Source: EX4572-165 sp964581795 | Lineage (GTDB): Archaea > Thermoplasmatota > E2 > DHVEG-1 | Assembly (NCBI GenBank): GCA_964581795.1 | Contig: CAZOPW010000057.1 | Location: 1 to 13,297 of the forward strand | Length of the DNA stretch: 13,297 bases | Direction: 5' to 3' | Shown: one piece after another, positions 1-6,900 of the stretch | Layout of the letters: each line of letters opens with the position of its first letter | Numbering within the stretch: the stretch's first letter is position 1 | Position numbers and translations under genes: made by a program | The notes under the pieces: generated by a model | The model's database searches: none | What the model saw: the letters and a program-made list of their open reading frames with translations, nothing else | Told to the model about the DNA's origin: nothing

Positions 1-1
1 A

Positions 2-9
2 TTTATATA
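2..9 (+). promoter_or_regulatory. TATA box of the C25 protease gene
   Basis: The sequence TTTATATA is centred about 28 nt upstream of the ATG at 34. In archaea transcription starts about 24-28 nt after the TATA centre, so the mRNA would begin at or within a few bases of the ATG. No Shine-Dalgarno sequence lies between them, which fits a leaderless transcript. The BRE would lie outside the window. Confidence 0.6.
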
Positions 10-33
10 GATTAGAAGTTTATATTAAAAATA

Positions 34-2061
34 ATGGGGATTAAACAAATTTTAACAAGGATTCCTTTGAAAAATATGCTCATTATTTTTTTAGGTTTCA
101 TGCTTTTTTTTAGTGGAAATGCATCACTTGCTCTTTTTACTCCAACCTATTCTGATTCAAAGGTTTTTTTGGAAAAACAAGTCATGAATGATTCGTTCAC
201 TCAAGCTTATTCTATTCAAGAGGATAACGATTTTGTCACAATTTCATTTGATAAGCAATCATCATATCTAATGAATCCTGGAAAACCACTTCTTCCAAAA
301 ACAACAAAAATATTCACTTATCCGTTAGGAACCCAAATTACAGATGTCAATGTTACCATTGAAACAAAACATGTTCAGTTAACTAAAAAAATCCAGCCTG
401 CTCAACAACCACTTCCTCTCCATCCTTCATTACGGCCTTTGAATACTTCAGAAGCAATAGCTTTTGATGCTGATTGGTATGATCAAGACAAGTTTTTTCC
501 ATCTACACCATATTTGATTAGTAAGCATATTGGATTAGAAAAAAATAAACGAGTGCTTTTTTTAACTGTTACTCTATTTGCTCAGTATAATCCAAGTAAT
601 GATCTTCTTATTATTCCAAAGTCAACGAATGTCTCTGTAACATATCAGCTTCAAACATCCTTATGTTCAACAAATGATTCTTATGATTTACTTGTTATCA
701 CTGATGAACGATTTACTAATGAGTTGCAACCATTAGTTGATCATAAAAATAATATTGGTATGAAAACGATCATGAAAACCGTGCAAGAAATTCTCCCACA
801 ATTCGATGGTCGTGATGACGCTGAAGATGTAAAATTATGTATTAAACAAGCAATTGAAGAATGGGATATCAAATATGTTCTTCTTGCGGGAGGACGAAAA
901 GGGCAATCATATGATTGGTTTGTTCCATCACGGCGGACGAATAATAAACAAAGTCAATGGGAAACTGGATATGAATCCGATTTGTACTTTGCTGATATTT
1001 ATAAAATGGAAAATGATGAAATCGTGTTTGAAGATTGGGATAGCAATGGAAACGATGTGTTTGCAGAATGGAGTTTGTATGGTGAGTACAGTGACACCAT
1101 TGATTATTTTCCTGATGTTTCTGTAGGCCGTCTTCCGTTTCGATCTGTTTCAGAGATATCACCAGTTGTTAATAAAATCATTTCGTATGAAACAGCAACA
1201 GATACTTCTTTTTTCAATAAAGCTCTTGTGTTTGGAGGAGACACGTTTCCACCAAGTCGAGGTGCTCCAATGGATCATGTGTATGAAGGAGAGGAAGTGA
1301 CAGGGGTGACTGCAGATATTTTGGAAAACAAAGGTTTTTCTGTTGAAAAACTATGGTTATCATTAAATGCTTGGACGGATCAATCAGATGTGATCTCAAC
1401 GATTAATAATGGCTGTGGATTCATTCATTTCGCAGGTCATGGCAATCCTGCATCCTGGGGAAATCATCCACCAGATGACACTGAAGATGTGTTTATTGAT
1501 GGATTAACCGTGTTTTCAATGAAACAATTAGAAAATGGCGAAGAGTTACCTATTGTCATGGTTGGTGGATGTCATAATGCTCAATTCAATGTCACCATTA
1601 GAAACGTGATTTGGATTTTAAAACACTATGGAATCAAAGAGAGTTTTTTCTCGTATCCATTTCGGTTTTTTTACATGGATTGGATACCACGTGATTTTTG
1701 TTCTTGGTTAGTCTTTCATCCAACTGGTGGAGCAATTGCTTCAATTGGAAATACTGGTCTTGGGTATGGAAGTATTGGCGAAATTGGTGATTTAGATGGG
1801 GATAATATAACAGAGCCAGATTGCGTGGAAACCTATGGAGGTTGGATTGAAAGCCGTTTTTTTGATGCGTATGCAAATCAGAATCTTTCTGTTCTTGGAG
1901 AGATACACTCTCAAGCTATCATCGATTACATTACTATTATTGGAAACGTTGGAGTGTATCCAGAAGCTGGGGAAATTAATGAAGATCCTGTCGGACGTCA
2001 AACTATTGAGGAATGGGCGTTAATCGGTGATCCCAGTTTACAGATCATTGAGAACAATTAA
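34..2061 (+). CDS. Secreted C25 (gingipain-like) cysteine protease
   Basis: This is probably an extracellular cysteine endopeptidase of the gingipain family (clan CD, caspase fold). Residues 1-12 are basic, and about 14-34 form a hydrophobic signal peptide or anchor. Residues about 35-210 resemble the family's N-terminal propeptide, with the motif NPGKPLLPK. The catalytic domain starts near DLLVITDE (about 219). It continues through YVLLAGG, a YFAD segment and DVSVGRLP to the dyad: His469 in FAGHGNP and Cys513 in VGGCHNAQ. It closes with LIGDPSLQI four residues before the stop, the usual end of the fold. There is therefore no C-terminal Ig/PKD domain, sorting motif or membrane anchor. If the N-terminal segment is cleaved, the enzyme would be released; if not, it would be tethered. 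The start is supported by a TATA box 26-28 nt upstream. Substrate preference cannot be read from the sequence. The family call is firm; activity is inferred from the intact His/Cys pair. Confidence 0.9.
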   Translation: MGIKQILTRIPLKNMLIIFLGFMLFFSGNASLALFTPTYSDSKVFLEKQVMNDSFTQAYSIQEDNDFVTISFDKQSSYLMNPGKPLLPKTTKIFTYPLGTQITDVNVTIETKHVQLTKKIQPAQQPLPLHPSLRPLNTSEAIAFDADWYDQDKFFPSTPYLISKHIGLEKNKRVLFLTVTLFAQYNPSNDLLIIPKSTNVSVTYQLQTSLCSTNDSYDLLVITDERFTNELQPLVDHKNNIGMKTIMKTVQEILPQFDGRDDAEDVKLCIKQAIEEWDIKYVLLAGGRKGQSYDWFVPSRRTNNKQSQWETGYESDLYFADIYKMENDEIVFEDWDSNGNDVFAEWSLYGEYSDTIDYFPDVSVGRLPFRSVSEISPVVNKIISYETATDTSFFNKALVFGGDTFPPSRGAPMDHVYEGEEVTGVTADILENKGFSVEKLWLSLNAWTDQSDVISTINNGCGFIHFAGHGNPASWGNHPPDDTEDVFIDGLTVFSMKQLENGEELPIVMVGGCHNAQFNVTIRNVIWILKHYGIKESFFSYPFRFFYMDWIPRDFCSWLVFHPTGGAIASIGNTGLGYGSIGEIGDLDGDNITEPDCVETYGGWIESRFFDAYANQNLSVLGEIHSQAIIDYITIIGNVGVYPEAGEINEDPVGRQTIEEWALIGDPSLQIIENN

Positions 2062-2094
2062 AACAGGATATCACATTTCTTTGAAAAACAAATA

Positions 2095-2104
2095 ATTATA
2101 AATA
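2095..2104 (+). promoter_or_regulatory. Candidate TATA box with a long leader
   Basis: ATTATAAATA is centred near 2100 and predicts transcription from about 2126. That leaves a leader of about 65 nt before the basic-protein gene. The leader has a purine-rich stretch (2137-2154), the 8-bp palindrome AGGGCCCT (2164-2171) and a strong GGAGG. The long leader contrasts with the leaderless arrangement of many neighbours. Confidence 0.45.
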
Positions 2105-2179
2105 ATTTCACGATTATTCTCTATTGAACGAAGTGTTAGAGAGGGAGAGACAGAGTTTATTTTAGGGCCCTGTGTAATT

Positions 2180-2184
2180 GGAGG
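2180..2184 (+). promoter_or_regulatory. Shine-Dalgarno site deciding the start at 2191
   Basis: GGAGG lies 6 nt before the ATG at 2191 but only 3 nt before an in-frame GTG at 2188. The spacing favours the ATG. It is the best Shine-Dalgarno match in the window. Confidence 0.65.
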
Positions 2185-2190
2185 ATTGTG

Positions 2191-2745
2191 ATGGGATCTG
2201 ATGATATTGAACTGCTAAGACAATTCGGAGAAAATGTGAGAAAAAAACAAGATCAAAATAATCAACGGTTTCACCCTCCTGTTGTGAATACAAAAAAAGT
2301 GAAATATATATTTCGTTTCACTTGTAATAAAAGTATTTGTTTTTTTAAACGATTCTGTGCAAAGACAATGATTTATCTAGTCAAAATAAGGACCGTGTTT
2401 CATCTTAAGGTAGTTACGTATGATTATGAAAAGCAAAAAAGAAAAAAAAGAGGTGTGCAATCTTCAATAAACCAATGTGTTCTTGTTGAACATCAGAAAC
2501 AATTGGGAAATACTTCAATTATTATTAGAAGACGAAAAAAAATTGCAAAAAAGAAACTAATAACAGAAGTTTACAATATCCCTCAAGAGTATGTTATGGC
2601 ATATTATTTTCATCGTATAGATCAAGGTGAAAAACATTATCTTCAACCTTTTTATCCAAAGGATTCCATTTGGGATTTTAAGTATCACTTAAAAGAGTCA
2701 TTGTTTACTCGAATTAAACGAGTTGTGAACCTGTTGAAACGATAA
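2191..2745 (+). CDS. Hypothetical very basic protein (184 aa)
   Basis: I do not recognise this protein. It is strongly basic, with Lys/Arg clusters such as KQKRKKRG (about residues 82-89) and RRRKKIAKKK (about 114-123). The N-terminal 20 residues are acidic and amphipathic. Four cysteines occur: three close together at about residues 45-56 (spacing C-x4-C-x5-C) and one near 96. The C-terminal third is rich in aromatic residues and ends in a basic helix. No signal peptide or clear membrane span is visible. The charge suggests nucleic-acid or membrane-surface contact, but that is inference from composition only. ATG 2191 is chosen over GTG 2188 because of GGAGG at 2180-2184. The gene stands alone between the protease gene and a convergent nitrilase gene. 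Absence of an overlapping alternative, a good Shine-Dalgarno site and neighbour-like base composition support it being real. Confidence 0.7.
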   Translation: MGSDDIELLRQFGENVRKKQDQNNQRFHPPVVNTKKVKYIFRFTCNKSICFFKRFCAKTMIYLVKIRTVFHLKVVTYDYEKQKRKKRGVQSSINQCVLVEHQKQLGNTSIIIRRRKKIAKKKLITEVYNIPQEYVMAYYFHRIDQGEKHYLQPFYPKDSIWDFKYHLKESLFTRIKRVVNLLKR

Positions 2746-2752
2746 ATCCATC

Positions 2753-2761
2753 TTTTTTTTT
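2753..2761 (+). terminator. T-tract terminator after the basic-protein gene
   Basis: Nine T residues begin 8 nt after the stop codon at 2745. Archaeal termination often needs only such a U-tract in the RNA. The tract overlaps the stop codon of the convergent nitrilase gene. Confidence 0.5.
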
Positions 2762-3581
2762 ATTTTCGTGTATGAAATCTACTAAGATGGTAGAGATCAG
2801 TGTATACTTCTGAGCGAATATCTCGAATAACTGGTCGATTTGCTCTTGCTTGTTGTAATGAAGAAGGATCAAGTGAACAGGTGATCATTGATTCTTCAAA
2901 ATAGGGTGCTTTTATCAGTTGATTGCCTAAAGGATCATACGCTTGGCTTCCTCCCCAGAAGACGAGGTTTTCTTGATTTCCAACGATATTTGCATAAATC
3001 ATAAACACGGTGTTTTCAATAGCACGTCCCGGCAGGAGTGTTTCAAAATATGATCGAGTTACAGAAGGTGAAGCTGAAATGCAAATTAAGATATCTGCTC
3101 CTTGTAAAGAAAACGCTTTAGTGATTTCTGGAAAATAAATGTCGTAACAAATACAAATCCCGATTTTTCCAAACGGTGTATCAAACACCGGAAGGGTTTC
3201 ACCTTCATCAAAAAAAATTTTTTCTTCAAATGGACCAAATGTAGGTAAAAACCATTTATGATATACGTCTACTGTTTTATTAGGATGAATAAGAATTGCT
3301 GCATTATGAATCAGACCTTTGATTGTATTATCTTTGAGTGGCATACCAAAAATGATGTATTTGTTGTTTTGTTCTGCGAGTTGTTGAAGGGTGGTTATTG
3401 ATTTTCCATTAACTGTTTCTGCTAATGAGCGAATGTCGTCTTTGCATGGATATCCGGTTAATGTCATTTCACCAAAAACAATTAATTCTGCCGTTGATTG
3501 ATTGATGTAGTCTTTCATTTTTGCTAAATTTTTTTGTTTTTTGCCAATAGCTGGCCGCATTGATACAATAGATACTTCCAT
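2760..3581 (-). CDS. Carbon-nitrogen hydrolase (nitrilase superfamily)
   Basis: This is a cytoplasmic amidase or amidohydrolase that cleaves a non-peptide C-N bond through a Cys-Glu-Lys triad. Counting from the ATG at 3581, the triad is Glu38 in FGEMTLTGYP, Lys109 in VYHKWFLP and Cys145 in ICICYDIYFPE. All three sit in the usual sequence contexts, and the length (273 aa) is typical of a single-domain member. LTGYPCKDD and the HKWFLPTFGPFEEK loop resemble glutaminase-type domains of NAD synthetases and omega-amidase-like enzymes. The substrate cannot be assigned; a glutaminase, carbamoyl or short-chain amide activity are all possible. The ATG is preferred to a GTG three codons upstream (3590) because it begins the conserved first strand more tightly; this is a weak choice. 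The gene converges on the upstream basic-protein gene and has no same-strand partner. Confidence 0.88.
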   Translation of the reverse strand: MEVSIVSMRPAIGKKQKNLAKMKDYINQSTAELIVFGEMTLTGYPCKDDIRSLAETVNGKSITTLQQLAEQNNKYIIFGMPLKDNTIKGLIHNAAILIHPNKTVDVYHKWFLPTFGPFEEKIFFDEGETLPVFDTPFGKIGICICYDIYFPEITKAFSLQGADILICISASPSVTRSYFETLLPGRAIENTVFMIYANIVGNQENLVFWGGSQAYDPLGNQLIKAPYFEESMITCSLDPSSLQQARANRPVIRDIRSEVYTDLYHLSRFHTRK

Positions 3582-3671
3582 TTTGATCACAAATGTGTTC
3601 TTTATTTTTCTATCTTTATTTTGATACTGAAAACTCTGATAGATTCTTTTTGGATTATTTTTTTGTTTATG

Positions 3672-3687
3672 AAACTCTCAAGAGTTT
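3672..3687. repeat. Perfect 7-bp inverted repeat, 2-nt spacer
   Basis: AAACTCT-CA-AGAGTTT is a perfect inverted repeat, compact enough to be a dimeric regulator site. It lies about 90 bp upstream of the nitrilase start and 245 bp upstream of the membrane-protein start. A further AAACTCT half-site occurs about 40 bp away, near 3630. No repressor gene is adjacent, so a role as operator is inference. Confidence 0.35.
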
Positions 3688-3902
3688 AAAGATTTTTAGT
3701 TAAAAAACTATTTTTCTGATTTTTTTCGTTACCTGTTTAAAATTGTTTAATCTTGTTAACTCAAAAAAAATTTTTAAAAAATGTATTTGATAGTTTTAGC
3801 ACCTTTTAATTATTATTTTTTGTAATAAGCATTGCTATTAACAAAATATATAGCACATTTTTATAATGTAAATTATTGTTTGAACGAAAACCTTATAACT
3901 AG

Positions 3903-3911
3903 ATATAAATA
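3903..3911 (+). promoter_or_regulatory. TATA box of the membrane-protein gene
   Basis: ATATAAATA is centred at about 3907, 25-26 nt before the ATG at 3932. This predicts a leaderless mRNA starting at that ATG and argues against the in-frame GTG at 3923. Confidence 0.6.
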
Positions 3912-3931
3912 TTAATATATTAGTGGATAAT

Positions 3932-4636
3932 ATGAAAACTATAAAGAAAAGAATGATAATTAGCGCTCTTTTTATCATGTTTTTATTACTCTCTGTTCCA
4001 TTGCTTCCAGCTGTTGAGTTAAACATTGCTCGTGAGGAATACAAATCAAGAATTAAGGATCAGTTGTCCGGAAAAGACTCTTTTAGAGAGCTTCTTTCTG
4101 AAAAGATATCAAAACAAATAGATGATAAAACATCTTTTACTGATCTTATAGATTTCATAACTTCTAATGAAGAAGAGGAAAAGCAATCGTTCTCAGCTCA
4201 AAGTATTGTTCTTTTAGACATCATTATTATTATCTTATTTTTATTAGGGGTTTTTAAAGGGATTCCTAATTTCTTCCAAAATATATATTCAGTGATCATG
4301 GCTGTTGCAAATAGTATTGCATTTATAATAAAAACAATTGCTGACTTATTATTCAACTTAGTCGTGTTTACTGGTGAAAGTCTAATTACACTACTTATTG
4401 GAATAGGGCAAGTGATTGTTCAAATTCTTGAGTTTGGGGGAATCGCGTTTGTATCTCTTATTGCAGGAGTTATTTCAGTGATTGGATTGATATTATTTGG
4501 AATTGTGTTTGGAATCGTTAAATTAGCAAGTATTGCTTGGAGTGGTGTTGAAACCGTTTTGGGTCTAATCCTTGATATTTTACGATTGATTTATGAGGCA
4601 ATATTTCAATCGAGATCTAATAAAATTCCAACCTAA
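3932..4636 (+). CDS. Hypothetical exported or membrane protein (234 aa)
   Basis: I do not recognise a family. Residues 1-28 form a signal peptide or first membrane helix: a basic start (KTIKKR), a hydrophobic core, then PLLPAVE. Residues 29-90 are a charged helical stretch, with a KDSFRELLSEK-like segment and a weak second version (DKTSFTDLIDF) that may be an internal duplication. This would face outside if the first helix is a signal. Residues about 91-109, 118-145, 150-167 and 170-200 are hydrophobic. They are rich in Ile, Val and Gly and probably form four membrane segments, with a final amphipathic helix (about 205-225). Such topology could suit a scaffold, channel-like or envelope protein, but no motif shows this. 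The ATG is chosen from the TATA spacing. The gene is alone, convergent with the RNase III gene. Confidence 0.75.
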   Translation: MKTIKKRMIISALFIMFLLLSVPLLPAVELNIAREEYKSRIKDQLSGKDSFRELLSEKISKQIDDKTSFTDLIDFITSNEEEEKQSFSAQSIVLLDIIIIILFLLGVFKGIPNFFQNIYSVIMAVANSIAFIIKTIADLLFNLVVFTGESLITLLIGIGQVIVQILEFGGIAFVSLIAGVISVIGLILFGIVFGIVKLASIAWSGVETVLGLILDILRLIYEAIFQSRSNKIPT

Positions 4637-4639
4637 TTC

Positions 4640-4647
4640 TTTTTTTT
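4640..4647 (+). terminator. T-tract after the membrane-protein gene
   Basis: Eight T residues follow the stop codon at 4634-4636 by 3 nt, with a second T-run at about 4660-4666. They are likely to end the + transcript. They overlap the end of the convergent RNase III gene. Confidence 0.45.
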
Positions 4648-5146
4648 ATTTAAACAATATTTTTTTAATAATGGTTCGAATGGTGTCTAAATCAGAATCA
4701 AGGTAGATAGCCCCAAAAACAGCTTCTAAGGTATTTGCGAGATTAGAAGGGGTTTCGTTCCCATTTTGTTTTAATTCGCCTTTACCGAGGAGTAAATAAC
4801 GTCCTAATTGAAGTTCCTTTGCTTTTTGAGCTAAATGATTGTTATTGACAAAAATCGCTCTCCTTCGAGTAAGCTCTCCTTCTGAAAAAAACATATTCTT
4901 TTCATACAGCATTTCTGCGATGACAAAATTAAGCACACTATCTCCTAAGAATTCTAATCGCTCATTATACTCTGGAGCATCCATTGATTCAAAAGCAAAC
5001 GTTTTATGGGTTAATGCTTTTTTTAATAACTCTTTATCTTTAAAAGTATATTCAAGCTTTTTTTCTAATGAAGAAATCCTTTTTTGAAACATGGAGATGT
5101 CCTCAACTAAAATTATTGTCTCATTATCGTTTGTAAGCGAATTCAT
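4646..5146 (-). CDS. rnc: Ribonuclease III, catalytic domain only
   Basis: The RNase III family cuts double-stranded RNA as a dimer using paired metal sites. Residues about 27-166 form one RNase III domain. The signature NERLEFLGDSVL carries Glu62, Glu65 and Asp69, and Glu91 sits in EGELTRRR. Near the C-terminus the motif reads LANTLEAVFGAIYLD. Glu141 is present, but Asn138 (AAT, 4733-4735) occupies the position where the family normally has a metal-binding Asp (Asp114 in E. coli, Asp107 in Aquifex). The protein stops at 166 aa with no double-stranded RNA-binding domain, against about 220 aa for typical bacterial enzymes. Residues 1-26 are a non-conserved extension; a later Met (residue 19) could be the true start. 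The ATG overlaps the stop of the radical SAM gene (ATGA), so translation is probably coupled. Family identity is firm. Whether it cleaves RNA, cleaves weakly, or only binds or processes special substrates is open. Confidence 0.9.
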   Translation of the reverse strand: MNSLTNDNETIILVEDISMFQKRISSLEKKLEYTFKDKELLKKALTHKTFAFESMDAPEYNERLEFLGDSVLNFVIAEMLYEKNMFFSEGELTRRRAIFVNNNHLAQKAKELQLGRYLLLGKGELKQNGNETPSNLANTLEAVFGAIYLDSDLDTIRTIIKKILFK

Positions 5147-6870
5147 GGTTTAGTAGTGAATGAAATTAATTCTATTAATTGTTTACCCACTTGCTTATCA
5201 TCGAAAACAGCGATAATTTCTTCTGGTTTCAAATAAGGTCTATTTCTTATTAAACGCATCGCACGTTTTTTCCCAATCATAGGAAGAGCTTGCAACGTGT
5301 TCAATGTTGCCTTGTTAATATTTAATGGATGTGGAATAGCAGTTACTGATCTAAATCCATGATCAACAACAGTGACATTTATGTTTTGATGAAGGAAGAC
5401 ATTGGCGATAATTCCGATTAGTAAAGGATAAGATCCCATTTGTCGACCAAATACTATTTTACCTTGTTTCTTTTCAGTGATGACGTCTTTTAAAACCGTT
5501 CCAACAGGAAGCATTCTTTTTAAAAGTGGTGCATTGATGTTAAGAGCAACTGTTTTTTTGAATTGTATGAATTGTGACCGATGTTTTTTCATTCGTTTTT
5601 CAGTATCTGAATTATCTAAAGATGAATGTGGTAGTGGTATAACTTGACGAATATTTATGCGTCTAACTAGAAGATTTTCCTTAATTATTTTTTTTAAGAA
5701 CGCTAAATTCAATTGAAACGTTTTTTTCCGTTCACCTGGTAGACCAAATAGAAAATTAAGTCCAGGTAGGAACTCAGGAAGGCCATTAGTTCCTCTATTT
5801 TTTCCAATTTCATTTAAAAGTTGTATTGCGGTGAATACTTGATCACTTGTTGCCTTTAGATTATTAAAATCAATGACTTGTGGATCAACGCTTTCAACTC
5901 CAAATGCGGCAACATCTCCTGGTGTATGATATTTAACTATTATTTCTGCAACTTGTTTACTTTTTTCAGGATGCCGAGCAAGTACCCCTGGATTTGCATT
6001 ATCCACATGAAGTGTTCTCAGCTTAGGAGTAACTTGGCGGATGCGATGAAATAATTCTCTGATAGCTTCAGGATTTGGTGTTGGAAATTCTTTTTTGGAA
6101 GCATTTTGTGCCATATATGAGAAAATACATGGTTGATTACCCAAACGAAAGTGTCTTATTGAATGATCATATAATGCTTTTACTTCTGAAACAATATCAT
6201 TTATAGGTCTAAAATCTGGTTGACCTTTTTGTGGTTCTGAACAGAATGAACATCCACCAACGATTGCACGTGGACATCCTCTAAACGTTTCAATTTCAGC
6301 GAGTAATCGATTTGGATAATATGAATGTTGATTTACAAGGCTTGCTCCGTTTATTGCAAACTCATGAATCTGATGGGAATTCTTCCTAGTAATTCTTGGT
6401 GAAATTGCATCTATTGAATCATTCTTTAAAAAATAATCATAAAAAAATATTTCACTATCTCCTGAAACGATTTCATCAAAAAAACTATAGAATTTTTTGA
6501 GTTTCTGAGGTTTTTTTCCTCCATGTAGACCATATCCTATTTGAGCAGCTGGCCCACAGAGGATTTTTTGAGGATGATGTAATGAAGAAAAAATATGCTC
6601 TGTTTCTTTTGGACTCATTGGATAGGAGGCAAGGTATTTTCCTGGAACGGAAACTCCAGCTATAGCGATGACTATATTGCTTTTTTCCAATTGAGATTTT
6701 AATCCTGGCTTGTTTCGAAAATCATCAATGGTGTAATATTGAATTGGTATTGATGGATCAACGGTCCAGATTGCTCCTGCGATGTATCGTGGATAAGGGC
6801 TAATGTATGGTGGAACACCTAAACAAGTTGGTTCATCAACATATCCATCTAGGATGGTTACTACAGTCAT
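5143..6870 (-). CDS. Radical SAM protein with C-terminal HhH (COG1031-type)
   Basis: This is a predicted iron-sulfur enzyme that cleaves S-adenosylmethionine to start radical chemistry; the substrate is unknown. The N-terminal 190 residues look like the Rossmann-like region seen before some radical SAM cores. It begins with ILDGYVDEPTCLGVPP and has the glycine-rich CGPAAQIGYGLHGG. The cluster motif is RGCPRAIVGGCSFC: Cys199, Cys207 and Cys210. The spacing is C-x7-C-x2-C rather than the canonical C-x3-C-x2-C. The core runs to about residue 430, with FGVESVD and FLFGLPGE as typical strands. Residues about 453-510 look like a small TRAM-like beta domain. Residues 516-556 are a helix-hairpin-helix (LNINKATLNTLQALPMIG), a nucleic-acid-binding fold. 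This order matches archaeal COG1031 proteins. The accessory domains suggest an RNA or DNA substrate, by analogy with RNA methylthiotransferases. The stop overlaps the RNase III start. Confidence 0.88.
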   Translation of the reverse strand: MTVVTILDGYVDEPTCLGVPPYISPYPRYIAGAIWTVDPSIPIQYYTIDDFRNKPGLKSQLEKSNIVIAIAGVSVPGKYLASYPMSPKETEHIFSSLHHPQKILCGPAAQIGYGLHGGKKPQKLKKFYSFFDEIVSGDSEIFFYDYFLKNDSIDAISPRITRKNSHQIHEFAINGASLVNQHSYYPNRLLAEIETFRGCPRAIVGGCSFCSEPQKGQPDFRPINDIVSEVKALYDHSIRHFRLGNQPCIFSYMAQNASKKEFPTPNPEAIRELFHRIRQVTPKLRTLHVDNANPGVLARHPEKSKQVAEIIVKYHTPGDVAAFGVESVDPQVIDFNNLKATSDQVFTAIQLLNEIGKNRGTNGLPEFLPGLNFLFGLPGERKKTFQLNLAFLKKIIKENLLVRRINIRQVIPLPHSSLDNSDTEKRMKKHRSQFIQFKKTVALNINAPLLKRMLPVGTVLKDVITEKKQGKIVFGRQMGSYPLLIGIIANVFLHQNINVTVVDHGFRSVTAIPHPLNINKATLNTLQALPMIGKKRAMRLIRNRPYLKPEEIIAVFDDKQVGKQLIELISFTTKP

Positions 6871-6900
6871 AAGAGTCCGCTTATTAATGAAAAGTTAGTG

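Larger units (their letters stand above)
3582..3922. other. AT-rich divergent intergenic region
   Basis: About 340 bases lie between the nitrilase gene (-) and the membrane-protein gene (+). The region is made mostly of T- and A-runs. It must hold both promoters. AT-rich candidates for the nitrilase promoter lie at about 3601-3620, read on the minus strand, but none stands out. A perfect inverted repeat sits at 3672-3687. I see no convincing reading frame, tRNA, C/D-box RNA motif pair or GC-rich RNA fold. It may simply be regulatory or spacer DNA. Confidence 0.6.

Noticed and set aside
854..1162. Open frames of 90 and 97 codons on both strands inside the protease gene
   Set aside because: They lie wholly inside the conserved C25 domain, show no protein-like pattern and have no promoter or ribosome site.
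3582..3931. A small RNA or C/D-box guide RNA in the long intergenic region
   Set aside because: No C-box/D-box pair, GC-rich helix or promoter-terminator pair could be made out; the region is almost all A/T runs.
3838..4044. A 68-codon minus-strand frame over the start of the membrane-protein gene
   Set aside because: It covers the TATA box and signal peptide of a better supported gene and has no promoter of its own.
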